DNA of 64,000 bases from Pseudomonas lalucatii (GTDB taxonomy: Bacteria; Pseudomonadota; Gammaproteobacteria; Pseudomonadales; Pseudomonadaceae): contig NZ_JADPMV010000001.1 in assembly GCF_018398425.1 (NCBI RefSeq), positions 1,612,001-1,676,000 of the forward strand, written 5' to 3'. Numbering within the stretch: the first letter of the stretch is position 1; every line of letters begins with the position of its first letter. The notes below the pieces were generated by a model. The model saw only the letters and a list, made by a program, of their open reading frames with translations, was not told the DNA's origin and did not search any database. This document shows, in pieces, positions 1 through 8,819 of the stretch. The position numbers and the translations under genes were made by a program.

Positions 1-550
1 GCGCCGGCGCTACGCCGTTGCCCGACAGGTAGGCCGCCACGCTCTGCGCACGGCGATTCGACAGGTCCTGGTTCAGTGCCAGCGAGCCGGTGCTGTCGGT
101 ATGGCCGACGATGTCGATGCCGTTCTTGTCGAACTCCTTGAACACCAGCACCAGGGAATTGAGCGTCGGGTAGAAGCCGCTGGAGACATCCGCCGAATTG
201 CTGGCGAAGGTGATGTTGCCCGGCATGATCAGCTTCAGCTCATCGCCATTGCGCTGGACCTGCACCCCGGTGCCCTGCAGCGTCTGGCGCAGCTTGGCCT
301 CCTGGGTATCGACGTAGTAGCCGTAACCGCCACCGGCGGCGCCGCCCACGGCCGCGCCGATCAGCGCGCCCTTGGCGCGGTCCTTCTTGCTCGAGGTCGC
401 CGCCCCGATCACCGCTCCGGTGACGGCGCCGACGCCACCGTAGATTCCCGCCTTGCCGGCCTCGCGCTCGCCGGTGTAGGGGTTGGTCGTGCAGCCGGCC
501 AACAGGGTCAAGGCGGCAGCCAGCAGGGTCGGGTTACGCCAGTGCTTCAT
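1..550 (-). CDS. OmpA-family lipoprotein, 3' end cut by window edge
   Basis: An outer-membrane lipoprotein with a C-terminal OmpA peptidoglycan-binding domain; the last residues lie outside the window. The N-terminus MKHWRNPTLLAAALTLLAGC is a lipoprotein signal with the lipidated Cys at about residue 20. A Gly/Ala-rich glycine-zipper stretch (about residues 37-85) follows. The OmpA part shows the GHTDSTGS and NRRAQSVAAYL signatures typical of the YiaD/YfiB group, which anchors the envelope to peptidoglycan. It is followed upstream by a paralogue of the same architecture at 698-1363 in the same orientation, so the pair looks like a tandem duplication. The ATG is read from the reverse strand at 550-548. 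Confidence 0.9.
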   Translation of the reverse strand, partial: MKHWRNPTLLAAALTLLAGCTTNPYTGEREAGKAGIYGGVGAVTGAVIGAATSSKKDRAKGALIGAAVGGAAGGGYGYYVDTQEAKLRQTLQGTGVQVQRNGDELKLIMPGNITFASNSADVSSGFYPTLNSLVLVFKEFDKNGIDIVGHTDSTGSLALNQDLSNRRAQSVAAYLSGNGVAPA

Positions 551-697
551 AGATAGGTCCTTATCGGGGTTGTTCTGCGAGTTGGAGGTCGAGCAGAGGT
601 GTTCGAGGCGCCAGGCGCCTCGAAGTTCCGTGGCAGCTTAGCAGGCGCTTCCCCGACATGTTGCGACGCGTCGCAAGGGGCCGCCGGCCGAGCGCCG

Positions 698-1363
698 CTA
701 TTGCGCGCCGGGCAGCGGTCGCAGGTTGACCTCGACCCGTCGATTCTGCGCCCGCCCCTCGGCCGAGGCGTTGCTCGCCAGCGGCTGGTCGGGACCCACA
801 CCCCGGGTGCTCAGGCGCGTCTGGTCGACGCCCTGGGCGATCAGGTAGTTGGCCACGCTCTGCGCACGGCGTTGCGACAGGCCCATGTTGTAGGCATGGG
901 AACCGGTGCTGTCGGTATGGCCGACGACCTCGATGCTGTTCTGCGGGTACTGGCGGAAGGAGTTGGCCAGGTTGTTCAGCGGCGTGTGGAAGCTGCCGGC
1001 GATCTCGGCCGAGTCAGTGGCGAAGGTGATGTTGCCGGGCATGATCAGCTGGATCACGTCGCCCTGCCGGGCCACCTGCACACCGGTGCCCTGCATGCTG
1101 CGTCGCAATTCGGCTTCCTGCTTGTCGGCGTAATAGCCATAGCCGGCCCCTGCCGCCCCCCCCACGGCCGCACCGATCAGCGCGCCCTTGCCACGGTCGT
1201 CATGGCTGATCGCCGCCCCGGCCACCGCGCCGGCCAAGGCGCCGAGGCCGCCATAGGTCGCCGTCTTGTTGCTGCTGGGCTGGCCGTCGTAGGGGTTCTG
1301 GGAGGCGCAGCCCAGCAGCAGGGCTGCGCCGCAGCAGCTCAGAATCAGGCGCGAATGAGGCAT
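698..1363 (-). CDS. OmpA-family lipoprotein with glycine zipper
   Basis: 221 aa. Signal peptide with lipobox LLLGC (Cys about residue 19), then a glycine-zipper region (GGLGALAGAVAGAAISHD and GALIGAAVGGAAGAGYGYY), then a C-terminal OmpA domain with GHTDSTGSHAYNMGLSQRRA. By family this is an outer-membrane lipoprotein that contacts peptidoglycan and contributes to envelope integrity. A GGAGGG ribosome binding site precedes the ATG. It is highly similar in layout to the partial gene at 1-550, including the stretch around NITFA.S preceding the OmpA fold. The intervening 147 bases hold no hairpin I would call a terminator, so co-transcription of the two is possible. Confidence 0.9.
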   Translation of the reverse strand: MPHSRLILSCCGAALLLGCASQNPYDGQPSSNKTATYGGLGALAGAVAGAAISHDDRGKGALIGAAVGGAAGAGYGYYADKQEAELRRSMQGTGVQVARQGDVIQLIMPGNITFATDSAEIAGSFHTPLNNLANSFRQYPQNSIEVVGHTDSTGSHAYNMGLSQRRAQSVANYLIAQGVDQTRLSTRGVGPDQPLASNASAEGRAQNRRVEVNLRPLPGAQ

Positions 1364-1423
1364 GACGAACCCTCCATCGAAATGGTCAGCGTTCAGTCTA
1401 GTCAGCCACGCGACCTTTCGCCG

Positions 1424-2071
1424 TCAGGCACGGACAAACGGGTTCTCGCGCATCTCGTCGCCCAGCCGGGTGTCGGCACCATGACCGGTGACCACGGTGG
1501 CGTCTTCGTCCAGGCGGTACAGGCGCTGCTTGATCGAGCGCTCGATGGTCGGGTAATCGCCGCCCCACAAGTCGGTGCGGCCGATGCCGCGCTTGAACAG
1601 GGTGTCGCCGGCGATCAGCAGTTTGTCCCGGGGAAACCAGAAGCTCATCGAGCCCGGTGTGTGCCCGGGGGTATGCAGGGCCACGCCACAGCCGCAGGGC
1701 AATGCCTCGTCGTCGGCCAGCCAGCGGTCCGGTGCGGGCACCGGCGTGTAGGGCACGCCGAACATGCGGCACTGCACCTCCAGGTTATCCCAGAGGAACT
1801 GGTCCTCCTTGTGCAGGTGCAGGGTGGCGCCGGTCTTCTCCTTCATCTGCCCGGACGCGAGGAAGTGATCGAGGTGGGCATGGGTGTGGATGATGCTGAC
1901 CACCTTGAGCCCGTGGCCGTCGAGGCGCGCCATGATCAACTCGGGGTCACCGCCCGGATCGACCACTATGGCCTGCTTGCTGACGGGGTCGCCGATGATC
2001 GTGCAGTTGCACTGCAAAGGCCCGACGGGGAAGGTTTCGCGGATCAGGGCAGGTGACGCGGCAGAACTCAT
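1424..2071 (-). CDS. MBL-fold metallo-hydrolase (glyoxalase II-like)
   Basis: 215 aa from the ATG at 2071, chosen because a GAGGAG site lies just upstream; an in-frame ATG at 2125 would add 18 residues without support. The metal-binding motif HTHAHLDH (residues 62-69, with H64, H66, D68 and H69) and later GHTPGS and TGHG segments place it in the metallo-beta-lactamase superfamily, close to the YcbL/hydroxyacylglutathione-hydrolase group. By family it hydrolyses a thioester or other ester using a dinuclear or mononuclear metal centre in the cytoplasm. The physiological substrate is not evident from the sequence or neighbours. Confidence 0.88.
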   Translation of the reverse strand: MSSAASPALIRETFPVGPLQCNCTIIGDPVSKQAIVVDPGGDPELIMARLDGHGLKVVSIIHTHAHLDHFLASGQMKEKTGATLHLHKEDQFLWDNLEVQCRMFGVPYTPVPAPDRWLADDEALPCGCGVALHTPGHTPGSMSFWFPRDKLLIAGDTLFKRGIGRTDLWGGDYPTIERSIKQRLYRLDEDATVVTGHGADTRLGDEMRENPFVRA

Positions 2072-2201
2072 CGGTGACTCCTCGGTAGGGTAGGCGCCGG
2101 TTAGCTTACCCATCCACCTGGGCAATGCACGACGAAAATCGCCGCCGGCCCCTATCGCCCGTCACACCCGCCGCGTCCGGATGCATGCCCCAGGGCAAGC
2201 C

Positions 2202-4940
2202 TCAGCTCAGCAGGCCCAGGCTCTTGGCCCGCGCCACCGCCTGGGTACGACGCTCGACTCCAAGCTTGCTGTTGATGTGGCGGGCGTGGGTTTTCACCGT
2301 ATGCAGCGAGATGAACAGGCGTTCGCTGATCTGCTGGTTGGAACACCCCTGGGCGATCAGGTGCAGTACCGCCAGCTCGCGGGAGCTGAGACTCCCCAGC
2401 ACCAGGCCTGGGTCATGACCCGCTAGCGTCGGCGGCGCGGGCAGTTCGCCCAGCAGAGCCTCGCGCAGCGGGCTCTCGGGCTGGTTCAGCAGCTGCTCGC
2501 GCAGCCAGTCCGGTTGCTTCTGCAGGGCCGCCAGGAACGGCGACAAGGCGCCTCCGGCAGCCGCCTGCAGGCTGGCGCTGAGCTGCTGCTGAGCCTCGCG
2601 CTCCTGGCCATTGGCGCGCAGCAACAGGGCCAGCTGCACCTGGGCGATCAGCGCCAGCAACTGCCCGCCCATGGCCTGCGCGCGCTGGATCAGGGCGCGC
2701 AGGCGCCGTTCGGCCTGGACCAGCTCACCCTGCCGTTGCTCCAGCAGCGCCTGCTGCAATTCGATGTACAGCGGCAGTTGCGGATGGAACTCCGGCGCCG
2801 CGGTGGCCTGTTCGCCACCGTAGGCCTCGGCCAGGCGTACCAGCCAGGCGGCCGCCACCTCGGTCTGGCCCTGGCGCAGCCACAGTTCGCACTTGGTCAG
2901 GGTGATCATCGCCAGGTAGTAGATCGGCGGCACGTCCCAGATATGCATCAGACGCTCGGCCTCGGCGAGCCGCGCGAACGCCTCCGGCAGGTCGCCTTCG
3001 CGCCCCTCCAGGCTGGCCAGCACGCAATGGCCGATCAACAGGCTGATATCGCGACAGGCACGTCCTTCGGCGATCCCCGCCTGCAGCCGCTGGCGGGCCA
3101 GCTGCGGTTGCAGGCGCAGGCTGAGCAGGTAGCCCTCGTACAGGGTCAGACGTGCCCGTAGCGCATACAGCCGCTGCGGCGGCAGCCCGCGCAGACGCTC
3201 CAGCCCCTGGCGCACCTCGTCGAGGGCACGCAACACCTCGCCCCGGGCCTGCAGCACGCGCGCCCGGTCATAGTGCGCCAACGCCTCGAACAGCGGATTG
3301 CCGACCCGCTGCGCCAGCTCCAGGGCCTCGCGGTTGAGGCCCCGGGCCCGCCACAGGTCGCCCTGGACGATGGCCAGGTTGGCCAGGGTCGACAGGCACA
3401 TCAGGCGCTGGCCGTAGCGCTCGGCCGGCAACCCGGCCAGCGCCTCGGCGCAGTGGCGCTGCGCCTTCAGACTGTCGCCGCGACCGCGGGCGATCACCCC
3501 GCAGAGGGCCTGCCACTGCGCCAGCAGGCTCTGCTGCTGGGCCGCCGTGGACGCCGGCAGGAAGCGACTCAGCTGTGCGACCAGCTCCTCGGCCGCGTCC
3601 AGCTGACAGGCCAGGGCCAGGGCCCAGCTGTACAGGACGATCAGCCGCGGCGTACTGGCCAGCAGGCTGTCCGGCAAGTCCATCTTCCAGCGCAGCAGGG
3701 TGGCGACGTTCTGCTCGGCCAGCAGCTGCTCCTCGGACAGGTTCTGCACCAGGTTGGCGGCGACATCCGGCTGGCCGGCGCGCAAGGCCTGTTCGACCGC
3801 CTCGTCCAACAGGCCCTGGGCGCTGAACCAGCGACAGGCCCGCAGGTGCGCGCCGGGCGGAGCCGAACGCAAGGCCGCCGTGGGCCGCGCCCGCAACAGG
3901 TCGGAAAACAGGTGGTGATAGCGGAACCAGCGCCCCTGCTCGTCGAGCGGCACCAGGAATACCTGATGCGCCTGCAGGTGCTCCAGGATCGCCGAGCTGT
4001 CGTGGGCCTCGCGCACCGCATCGCACAGCTCGGCGCAGAAGCGCTCCTGGCAGGCGGTGTCATAGAGAAAGGCCTGCACCTGCGCTGGCTGCCGGTCGAT
4101 CACCTCCTCCAGCAGGTACTCACGGATCAAGCCTTCGGCGCCGTGGGGCCGGGCCATATCGCCGTCATCGGCAGACGCCTCCGCAGCCGCCAGCAACCAG
4201 AGACGTAGCCCGGCCACCCAGCCCTCGCTGCGCTGCAGCAGATCGACCTGCTGCTCCTCGGTCAAGGCGGCGCCGTGGCCGGAGAGCAGCTCGCCGACCT
4301 CCTCGGCGCTCAGGCGCAGCTCCTGCTCCGGCAGCTCGAGCAACTGCCGCGACAGACGCAGGCGGGCCAGGTGCCAGTCCGGCCGCTGGCGGCTGGTCAC
4401 CAGCAAGAGCAGGCCGGGCGGCAAGTGGTTGAGGAAGAACTGCAGGCAGCGATCGAGTACCGCGCCCTGGGCCAGGTGGTAATCGTCCAGCACCAGCAGC
4501 AGCGGGTTGTCCGGGTCCAGGCGCAGCGCCAGGTCGTCGAGCAGGCCATCCAGCCACTCCTCGAAGGCGAAGGGCTGGTGCCGCTGACGCAACCGCAACA
4601 ACCCCAGCGCGTCGCTCCCCAGCCCCGGATAGAACTGTTGCAGACCGCTCAGCAGCCGTTCCAGAAAGCGTCCGGGGTCGCCGTCGCGGCGGCTCAGGCC
4701 GAACCACAGACTCTGCCACTGCCCGGGCAGCCGTTCGCAGAACTCGATCGCCAGCGAACTCTTGCCGAAACCCGCCGGCGCGCTGACCAGAATCAGGCGC
4801 CCGGAGAGGCCGCCGGCCAGGCGCTCGCACAGGCGCGGGCGCAGGATGTGGCCGGCCGGCAGCGGCGGACGGAAGAAATGCCCCTCGGCCCCCGGCGTGT
4901 TCGGACTGGCGAATCGATGAGAACTGGACAGCTCGGTCAT
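2202..4940 (-). CDS. MalT-like LuxR-family ATP-dependent transcriptional regulator
   Basis: 912 aa, the usual size of the STAND/MalT class. Residues 54-61 form a Walker A loop (APAGFGKS); a Walker B-like LLLVLDDYH follows near residue 150. The middle 450-800 region is rich in Leu/Ala/Arg helices consistent with TPR-like repeats that sense an inducer. The C-terminus (about 845-905) is a LuxR helix-turn-helix with SNQQISERLFISLHTVKTH. Proteins of this class bind ATP and a small ligand, oligomerise and activate promoters. It lies beside the DUF1329/DUF1302/acyl-CoA ligase genes, which are likely targets; that link is inferred from position only. Confidence 0.9.
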   Translation of the reverse strand: MTELSSSHRFASPNTPGAEGHFFRPPLPAGHILRPRLCERLAGGLSGRLILVSAPAGFGKSSLAIEFCERLPGQWQSLWFGLSRRDGDPGRFLERLLSGLQQFYPGLGSDALGLLRLRQRHQPFAFEEWLDGLLDDLALRLDPDNPLLLVLDDYHLAQGAVLDRCLQFFLNHLPPGLLLLVTSRQRPDWHLARLRLSRQLLELPEQELRLSAEEVGELLSGHGAALTEEQQVDLLQRSEGWVAGLRLWLLAAAEASADDGDMARPHGAEGLIREYLLEEVIDRQPAQVQAFLYDTACQERFCAELCDAVREAHDSSAILEHLQAHQVFLVPLDEQGRWFRYHHLFSDLLRARPTAALRSAPPGAHLRACRWFSAQGLLDEAVEQALRAGQPDVAANLVQNLSEEQLLAEQNVATLLRWKMDLPDSLLASTPRLIVLYSWALALACQLDAAEELVAQLSRFLPASTAAQQQSLLAQWQALCGVIARGRGDSLKAQRHCAEALAGLPAERYGQRLMCLSTLANLAIVQGDLWRARGLNREALELAQRVGNPLFEALAHYDRARVLQARGEVLRALDEVRQGLERLRGLPPQRLYALRARLTLYEGYLLSLRLQPQLARQRLQAGIAEGRACRDISLLIGHCVLASLEGREGDLPEAFARLAEAERLMHIWDVPPIYYLAMITLTKCELWLRQGQTEVAAAWLVRLAEAYGGEQATAAPEFHPQLPLYIELQQALLEQRQGELVQAERRLRALIQRAQAMGGQLLALIAQVQLALLLRANGQEREAQQQLSASLQAAAGGALSPFLAALQKQPDWLREQLLNQPESPLREALLGELPAPPTLAGHDPGLVLGSLSSRELAVLHLIAQGCSNQQISERLFISLHTVKTHARHINSKLGVERRTQAVARAKSLGLLS

Positions 4941-5140
4941 TACCCGGATTCTTGGCGCAGGAGCGCCTTCAGCTTGGCTCGAGCAGCCAGCCTAGCCCCT
5001 TGGGCCGGCCATTTGAAGTGCGTCCCGTGCGCCTTAACAATTCGTTGCAATTGCCGCGCGCGGCCTCACCCGGGGCGACACGCCCCTGTCGGGAATGTCC
5101 CGGGCGGAACGGCGACGCCCCGCCGCGGAGCCCAAAACAA

Positions 5141-5170
5141 CAATGCCCGTATCGACAGATACGGGCATTG
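5141..5170 (-). terminator. Rho-independent terminator after DUF1329 gene
   Basis: Perfect 12-bp stem (5141-5152 with 5159-5170) and six-base loop. Read on the minus strand it is followed by TTGTTTTGGG, a U-rich tail. It lies about 70 bases past the DUF1329 stop. Confidence 0.8.
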
Positions 5171-5182
5171 CCTGGATCGACC

Positions 5183-5216
5183 ACTCGGCAAGCGGGGTAT
5201 GCCCCGCTTGCCGAGT
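5183..5216 (-). terminator. perfect 15-bp hairpin downstream of DUF1329 gene
   Basis: Arms 5183-5197 and 5202-5216 pair perfectly around a four-base loop. There is no U-tract, so it may act as a 3'-end stabiliser in front of the adjacent terminator at 5141-5170 and not as a terminator by itself. Confidence 0.6.
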
Positions 5217-5242
5217 CCGGCGCTCGGCCGTCTGTCGCGCGC

Positions 5243-6616
5243 TTAGCGCACGCCAGCCTGGCGCAGGGCCGCCGGGGTGTAGTCGCTTTCCTTGGAGCCG
5301 ATATCGAACTGATAGGACTCCTTCTCTTCGTTCTTCATGCCGAGGGCCAGATAGCGCCCGGACTGCAGGTCGTACAGCGCCTCCAGGGTGTACCACGGCA
5401 CTTTCTTGTCGTAGTAGTACTGGGCATGCGCCTCGGCCACGCGCCACAGAGTACCGCGACCGTCGTAATGGTCGATGGCGGCGGCCTGCCAGGTGTCCTC
5501 GTCGATGAAGAAGTCGCGCTTGGCATAGATATGCCGCTCGCCCGACTTCAGGGTCGCGGTCACGTGCCAGACGCGGTGCAGCTCGTAGCGACTCAGCTCC
5601 TGGTTGATATGACCGGGCTTGATGATCTGCTCGTACTTGAGCTTCGGCGAGTCCAGGTCATAGGTGTTGTAGGCGATGTAGACTTCCTTCTTGCCGTTGA
5701 GCTGCCAGTCGTAACGATCCGGCGCGCCGTTGTACAGGTCGAAGTTGTCCGAGGTGCGCAGGCCGTCCGAGGCGGTACCCGGGCCGTCGTAGGACACCTG
5801 CGGTGCACGGCGCACGCGACGCTGGCCGGCGTTGTACAGCCACGCCAGGCGCGGTTCCTTGACCTGGTTCAGGGTCTCGTGCACCAGCAGCACGTTGCCC
5901 GCCAGGCGCGACGGCGCAGTCACCCGCTGCTTGAAGTAGAACAGGATGTTGCTCCCCTTGCCGTTGCCGGCATCCTTCAGGGCATCGCGGAAGGTGAACT
6001 CGTCCTCGAAGTAAACCAGGCTGTAGGAGCCGTTCGCCTGCGGGGTCGCCTGGGTCACCAGACGCTTGGCGCTGCCGCCACGATAGCGGGTGATGTGGTT
6101 CCAGATCACTTCCAGACCGTTCTTGGGGATCGGGAAGGGGTTGGCCGTCGTGAAGTTCTCCAGACCGTTGCCGCCCTCCACCAGCTTGGTGTTGAGCGCG
6201 TTGCTCTTGGCCGCGGCGAGGACCGCGTCCGGCAGGGTGGCGCTGCGATGGGTCGGATACACCGGCATCTTGTAGCTGTCGGGGTAGCGCTTGAACATCG
6301 CCAGCTGGCCGGGGGTCAGCTTGTCCTTGTACTGCTCCACGTTCTGCGCGGTGATGGTGAACAGCGGCTGCTCGTTGGCGTAGGGATTCGACAGGAAACC
6401 CCGGGAATCGACGGTGCCGGCGTTGGTCGCCAGACCGCCGGTCCAGGCCGGGATCGAACCATCGGCGTTACCCGCCATCTCCGCGCCGATCGGCGTCAGG
6501 CTGGTGCCCAGCTGGGCGGCTTCTTCCGGCGAGACCGCCGCCATCACGCTGCTGGCCAGCAGCGACAGGGTCAGGGCGCCGGTTTGCAACAGACCTTTTG
6601 TTGTTTTCATGTACAT
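5243..6616 (-). CDS. DUF1329 family protein, exported
   Basis: 457 aa from the ATG at 6616 (GAGGA six bases upstream); an ATG six bases further in, at 6610, gives the more conventional signal peptide start MKTTKGLLQTGALTLSLLAS. The hydrophobic leader ends near ASSVMAA, so the mature protein is periplasmic or outer-membrane associated. The length and conserved segments (for example RRAPQVSYDGPGTASDG and KRDFFIDEDTW) match DUF1329, which shares the LolA/LolB-like fold group. It is adjacent to and co-oriented with a DUF1302 outer-membrane protein, the standard pairing. Function is not established; roles in envelope lipid or hydrophobic-compound handling have been proposed for such pairs. Confidence 0.88.
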   Translation of the reverse strand: MYMKTTKGLLQTGALTLSLLASSVMAAVSPEEAAQLGTSLTPIGAEMAGNADGSIPAWTGGLATNAGTVDSRGFLSNPYANEQPLFTITAQNVEQYKDKLTPGQLAMFKRYPDSYKMPVYPTHRSATLPDAVLAAAKSNALNTKLVEGGNGLENFTTANPFPIPKNGLEVIWNHITRYRGGSAKRLVTQATPQANGSYSLVYFEDEFTFRDALKDAGNGKGSNILFYFKQRVTAPSRLAGNVLLVHETLNQVKEPRLAWLYNAGQRRVRRAPQVSYDGPGTASDGLRTSDNFDLYNGAPDRYDWQLNGKKEVYIAYNTYDLDSPKLKYEQIIKPGHINQELSRYELHRVWHVTATLKSGERHIYAKRDFFIDEDTWQAAAIDHYDGRGTLWRVAEAHAQYYYDKKVPWYTLEALYDLQSGRYLALGMKNEEKESYQFDIGSKESDYTPAALRQAGVR

Positions 6617-6640
6617 AGTCTTCCTCAAATGTCCTGACCG

Positions 6641-8590
6641 TTAGAAGTTCATACCGAAGCTGAGCGCAACGAAGTCACGGTCGATCGACGTGTTGTACTT
6701 GCCGCCGAAGAAGTCGGTGTACGACAGGCCCGCGGTGTAGGTGTTCTGGTACTCGGCGTCCAGGCCCAGGCTGACGGCCTTGTTGCCTTCGTTGAACACA
6801 CCGTTGGCGCCATAGCCATCGACGTCATGGGACCAGGAGACACTGGGCTTCAGGTTGATGCCGGCGATGGCATCGTTGTAGTCCCAGATCGCCCGCACGC
6901 GGTAACCCCAGGAGGTGGAAGTGGCGAAGCCATCGTCCTCGCAGTACTTGCTGACGTTCTCGGCATTCGGGTTGTTGCCCAGGGTACCGACGTTGAGCGC
7001 CTGGCAGGTCGGCAGGCCACCCAGGGTACCCGGCAGCGGCCCCGGACCGAAGACCGGGTCGCGGCCGTAGCGCACCTCGCTGGTGCTCTCCAGTCCACCG
7101 ATGTGGCTCACGCCGATCTCGCCGACCAGGGTCATGCGGCTGGCACCCATCACCTGGTCGAAGAAGTGGGTGAAGGTGGTCTGGAACTGGGTGATTTCCT
7201 TGCGCCGATAGCCGTTCAGATCGGCACCCGGAGCACCCTGCAGCACCGAGAAGTTCGGATTCAGGGGGGTCAGGCCGGCGAACAGGATGTCGGTGGTGTT
7301 GATCTGCACCGGGGCATTCGGCCGGTAGCTGATCTCGCCGCTCCAGGCGGTGCCGGTGGGCAGGGTGGTGGAGAAGCTCAGGCCGTAGAGGCGAATGTCC
7401 TCAGGGTACTCGACGAAGTACTGGGAGTTGCCGGCGATCAACAGCGGCGCCACCTGCGTGGCCACGGTCGGGATGAGTGCACCGGGCACACCGGCGCCGC
7501 CCAGCTGCGCCCCGAGCCCGGCCGGGTTCAGCGGGCTGAGCAGGCCGAAGGTGCTGGCAGGCGCGCCCGTGGCGCTGAACACCGGGGTACGGCTGTGGTA
7601 GTTCATGAAGTAGGCGCCGAACTCGGTGTCCAGCTGCTCGGCGAAGTAGCGGAAGGCCACGCCGAACTGGCCGTCGTCCCGCGCATCGCGGTCGCCACCG
7701 CGGCGCACGATCACGCCTTCATCCGGGTTGCCCCAGGTCACTCCGTTGTTGGCGAGCACGCCACGCACCGCCGGATTCAAAGGCCCCAGGGCACCGGCCA
7801 GTTGGCTCTGGGTACGCAGCACCGCCAGGTTCTGATCGCAACCGTCGGCAATCACGTCCGGCTGGGCGAAGAAGGTGCCGCAGTTGTCGACGACCGTCTG
7901 GTCCCACTCCAGCTGGTAGAAGGCCTCCATCGACAGGTTGTCGGTCAGGCTCTGGGACACGTAGAACATGTTGACCGGAATCAGGCCTTCCTTGATCTCC
8001 GCACCGGGACGGCGAAACGCCGACACGTCGACCGGGTTGATCGAGTTGATCGAGTTGAGGATGAAGGTGCTTTCACCCCAGCTGACCACCTGCTTGCCCA
8101 GGCGCACCGAGCCCGGCAGGTCGGCGATGTCGTAGTTGTGATAGACGAAGGCGTCGAGGATCTGCGCGCCGGAGGCCTGGGCGCCTTCCTTGCGGTTGCT
8201 GTCGCTGATCTGCTTGAACAGGCGATCTTCGTCCTTCAGCTCGAAGTCATACCAGTACTTGCCGCGGATGAACGCGCCGGTATCGCCGTATTTCAGCTCG
8301 AGGTCGTGGATACCCTTGAAGATCTTCGAGAAGGTCTCGCCCCGCTTGAAGTTCTGCCGGGAATCGTCCGAGGTCTGCGACAGGCCGTCGCCACCGTTGT
8401 TGAAGCCGATCAGGTCTTTATCGGCACCGCGCACCGACCAGCTGGCCCCCACGGACAGCGCCGAGTCGAACTGACCTTCGATCTCGCCGATGTTGAAGGT
8501 GACGCCGAACGCCGGTGCAGCGAGGGTGGATGCGAGGCTGACGGCCAGCGGCAGTTTTGCCAGGCGCCAGAACGGTTGTGTCTTTGTCAT
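6641..8590 (-). CDS. DUF1302 family outer-membrane protein
   Basis: 649 aa from the ATG at 8590, where GGAG sits eight bases upstream; the upstream in-frame extension to 8758 lacks a signal peptide and is rejected. A cleavable leader (PLAVSLASTLAAPAFG) is followed by a long glycine/aromatic-rich sequence. The C-terminus ends in ...VALSFGMNF, with the terminal Phe typical of outer-membrane beta-barrels. DUF1302 proteins are predicted barrels almost always encoded next to DUF1329, as here (24 bases separate the two genes, so one transcript is likely). The cargo is unknown; the neighbouring acyl-CoA ligases hint at a lipid or fatty-acid-like substrate. Confidence 0.88.
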   Translation of the reverse strand: MTKTQPFWRLAKLPLAVSLASTLAAPAFGVTFNIGEIEGQFDSALSVGASWSVRGADKDLIGFNNGGDGLSQTSDDSRQNFKRGETFSKIFKGIHDLELKYGDTGAFIRGKYWYDFELKDEDRLFKQISDSNRKEGAQASGAQILDAFVYHNYDIADLPGSVRLGKQVVSWGESTFILNSINSINPVDVSAFRRPGAEIKEGLIPVNMFYVSQSLTDNLSMEAFYQLEWDQTVVDNCGTFFAQPDVIADGCDQNLAVLRTQSQLAGALGPLNPAVRGVLANNGVTWGNPDEGVIVRRGGDRDARDDGQFGVAFRYFAEQLDTEFGAYFMNYHSRTPVFSATGAPASTFGLLSPLNPAGLGAQLGGAGVPGALIPTVATQVAPLLIAGNSQYFVEYPEDIRLYGLSFSTTLPTGTAWSGEISYRPNAPVQINTTDILFAGLTPLNPNFSVLQGAPGADLNGYRRKEITQFQTTFTHFFDQVMGASRMTLVGEIGVSHIGGLESTSEVRYGRDPVFGPGPLPGTLGGLPTCQALNVGTLGNNPNAENVSKYCEDDGFATSTSWGYRVRAIWDYNDAIAGINLKPSVSWSHDVDGYGANGVFNEGNKAVSLGLDAEYQNTYTAGLSYTDFFGGKYNTSIDRDFVALSFGMNF

Positions 8591-8819
8591 CGACGCTACT
8601 CCATGTGCTTTTTTGTTATGGATGGTGCGGACTATAGCCAGCGGGTCGTACTGCTTGATCCCTCGAAAGTGTGATTTGCAGCCCCAGGCACTCTGGCCCG
8701 CCGCTTCTGACCGACCGGTCCGGTTCACGACGGTCCAAGAATGGCTTGAAAGCAGCAATTAGCAAGCCAAACGCTTGTTTGACTGTGTAGTCACTTTGCC
8801 GAGGTAGCAATAGCGGGAC
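8591..8819. promoter_or_regulatory. upstream region of DUF1302-DUF1329 operon
   Basis: This 229-base gap precedes DUF1302. It contains the overlapping palindromes CAAGC-n5-GCTTG (8763-8777) and CAAAC-n4-GTTTG (8768-8781), plus a GACCGGTC palindrome near 8714. These are candidate operator sites; none can be assigned to a named regulator from the sequence. Confidence 0.35.

Larger units (their letters stand above)
4941..5242. other. intergenic stretch with two strong hairpins
   Basis: About 300 bases between the MalT-like regulator start and the DUF1329 stop. The half next to DUF1329 contains the two perfect hairpins listed separately. The other half presumably holds the promoter of the regulator gene, but no clear -35/-10 pair is visible. 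Confidence 0.6.
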
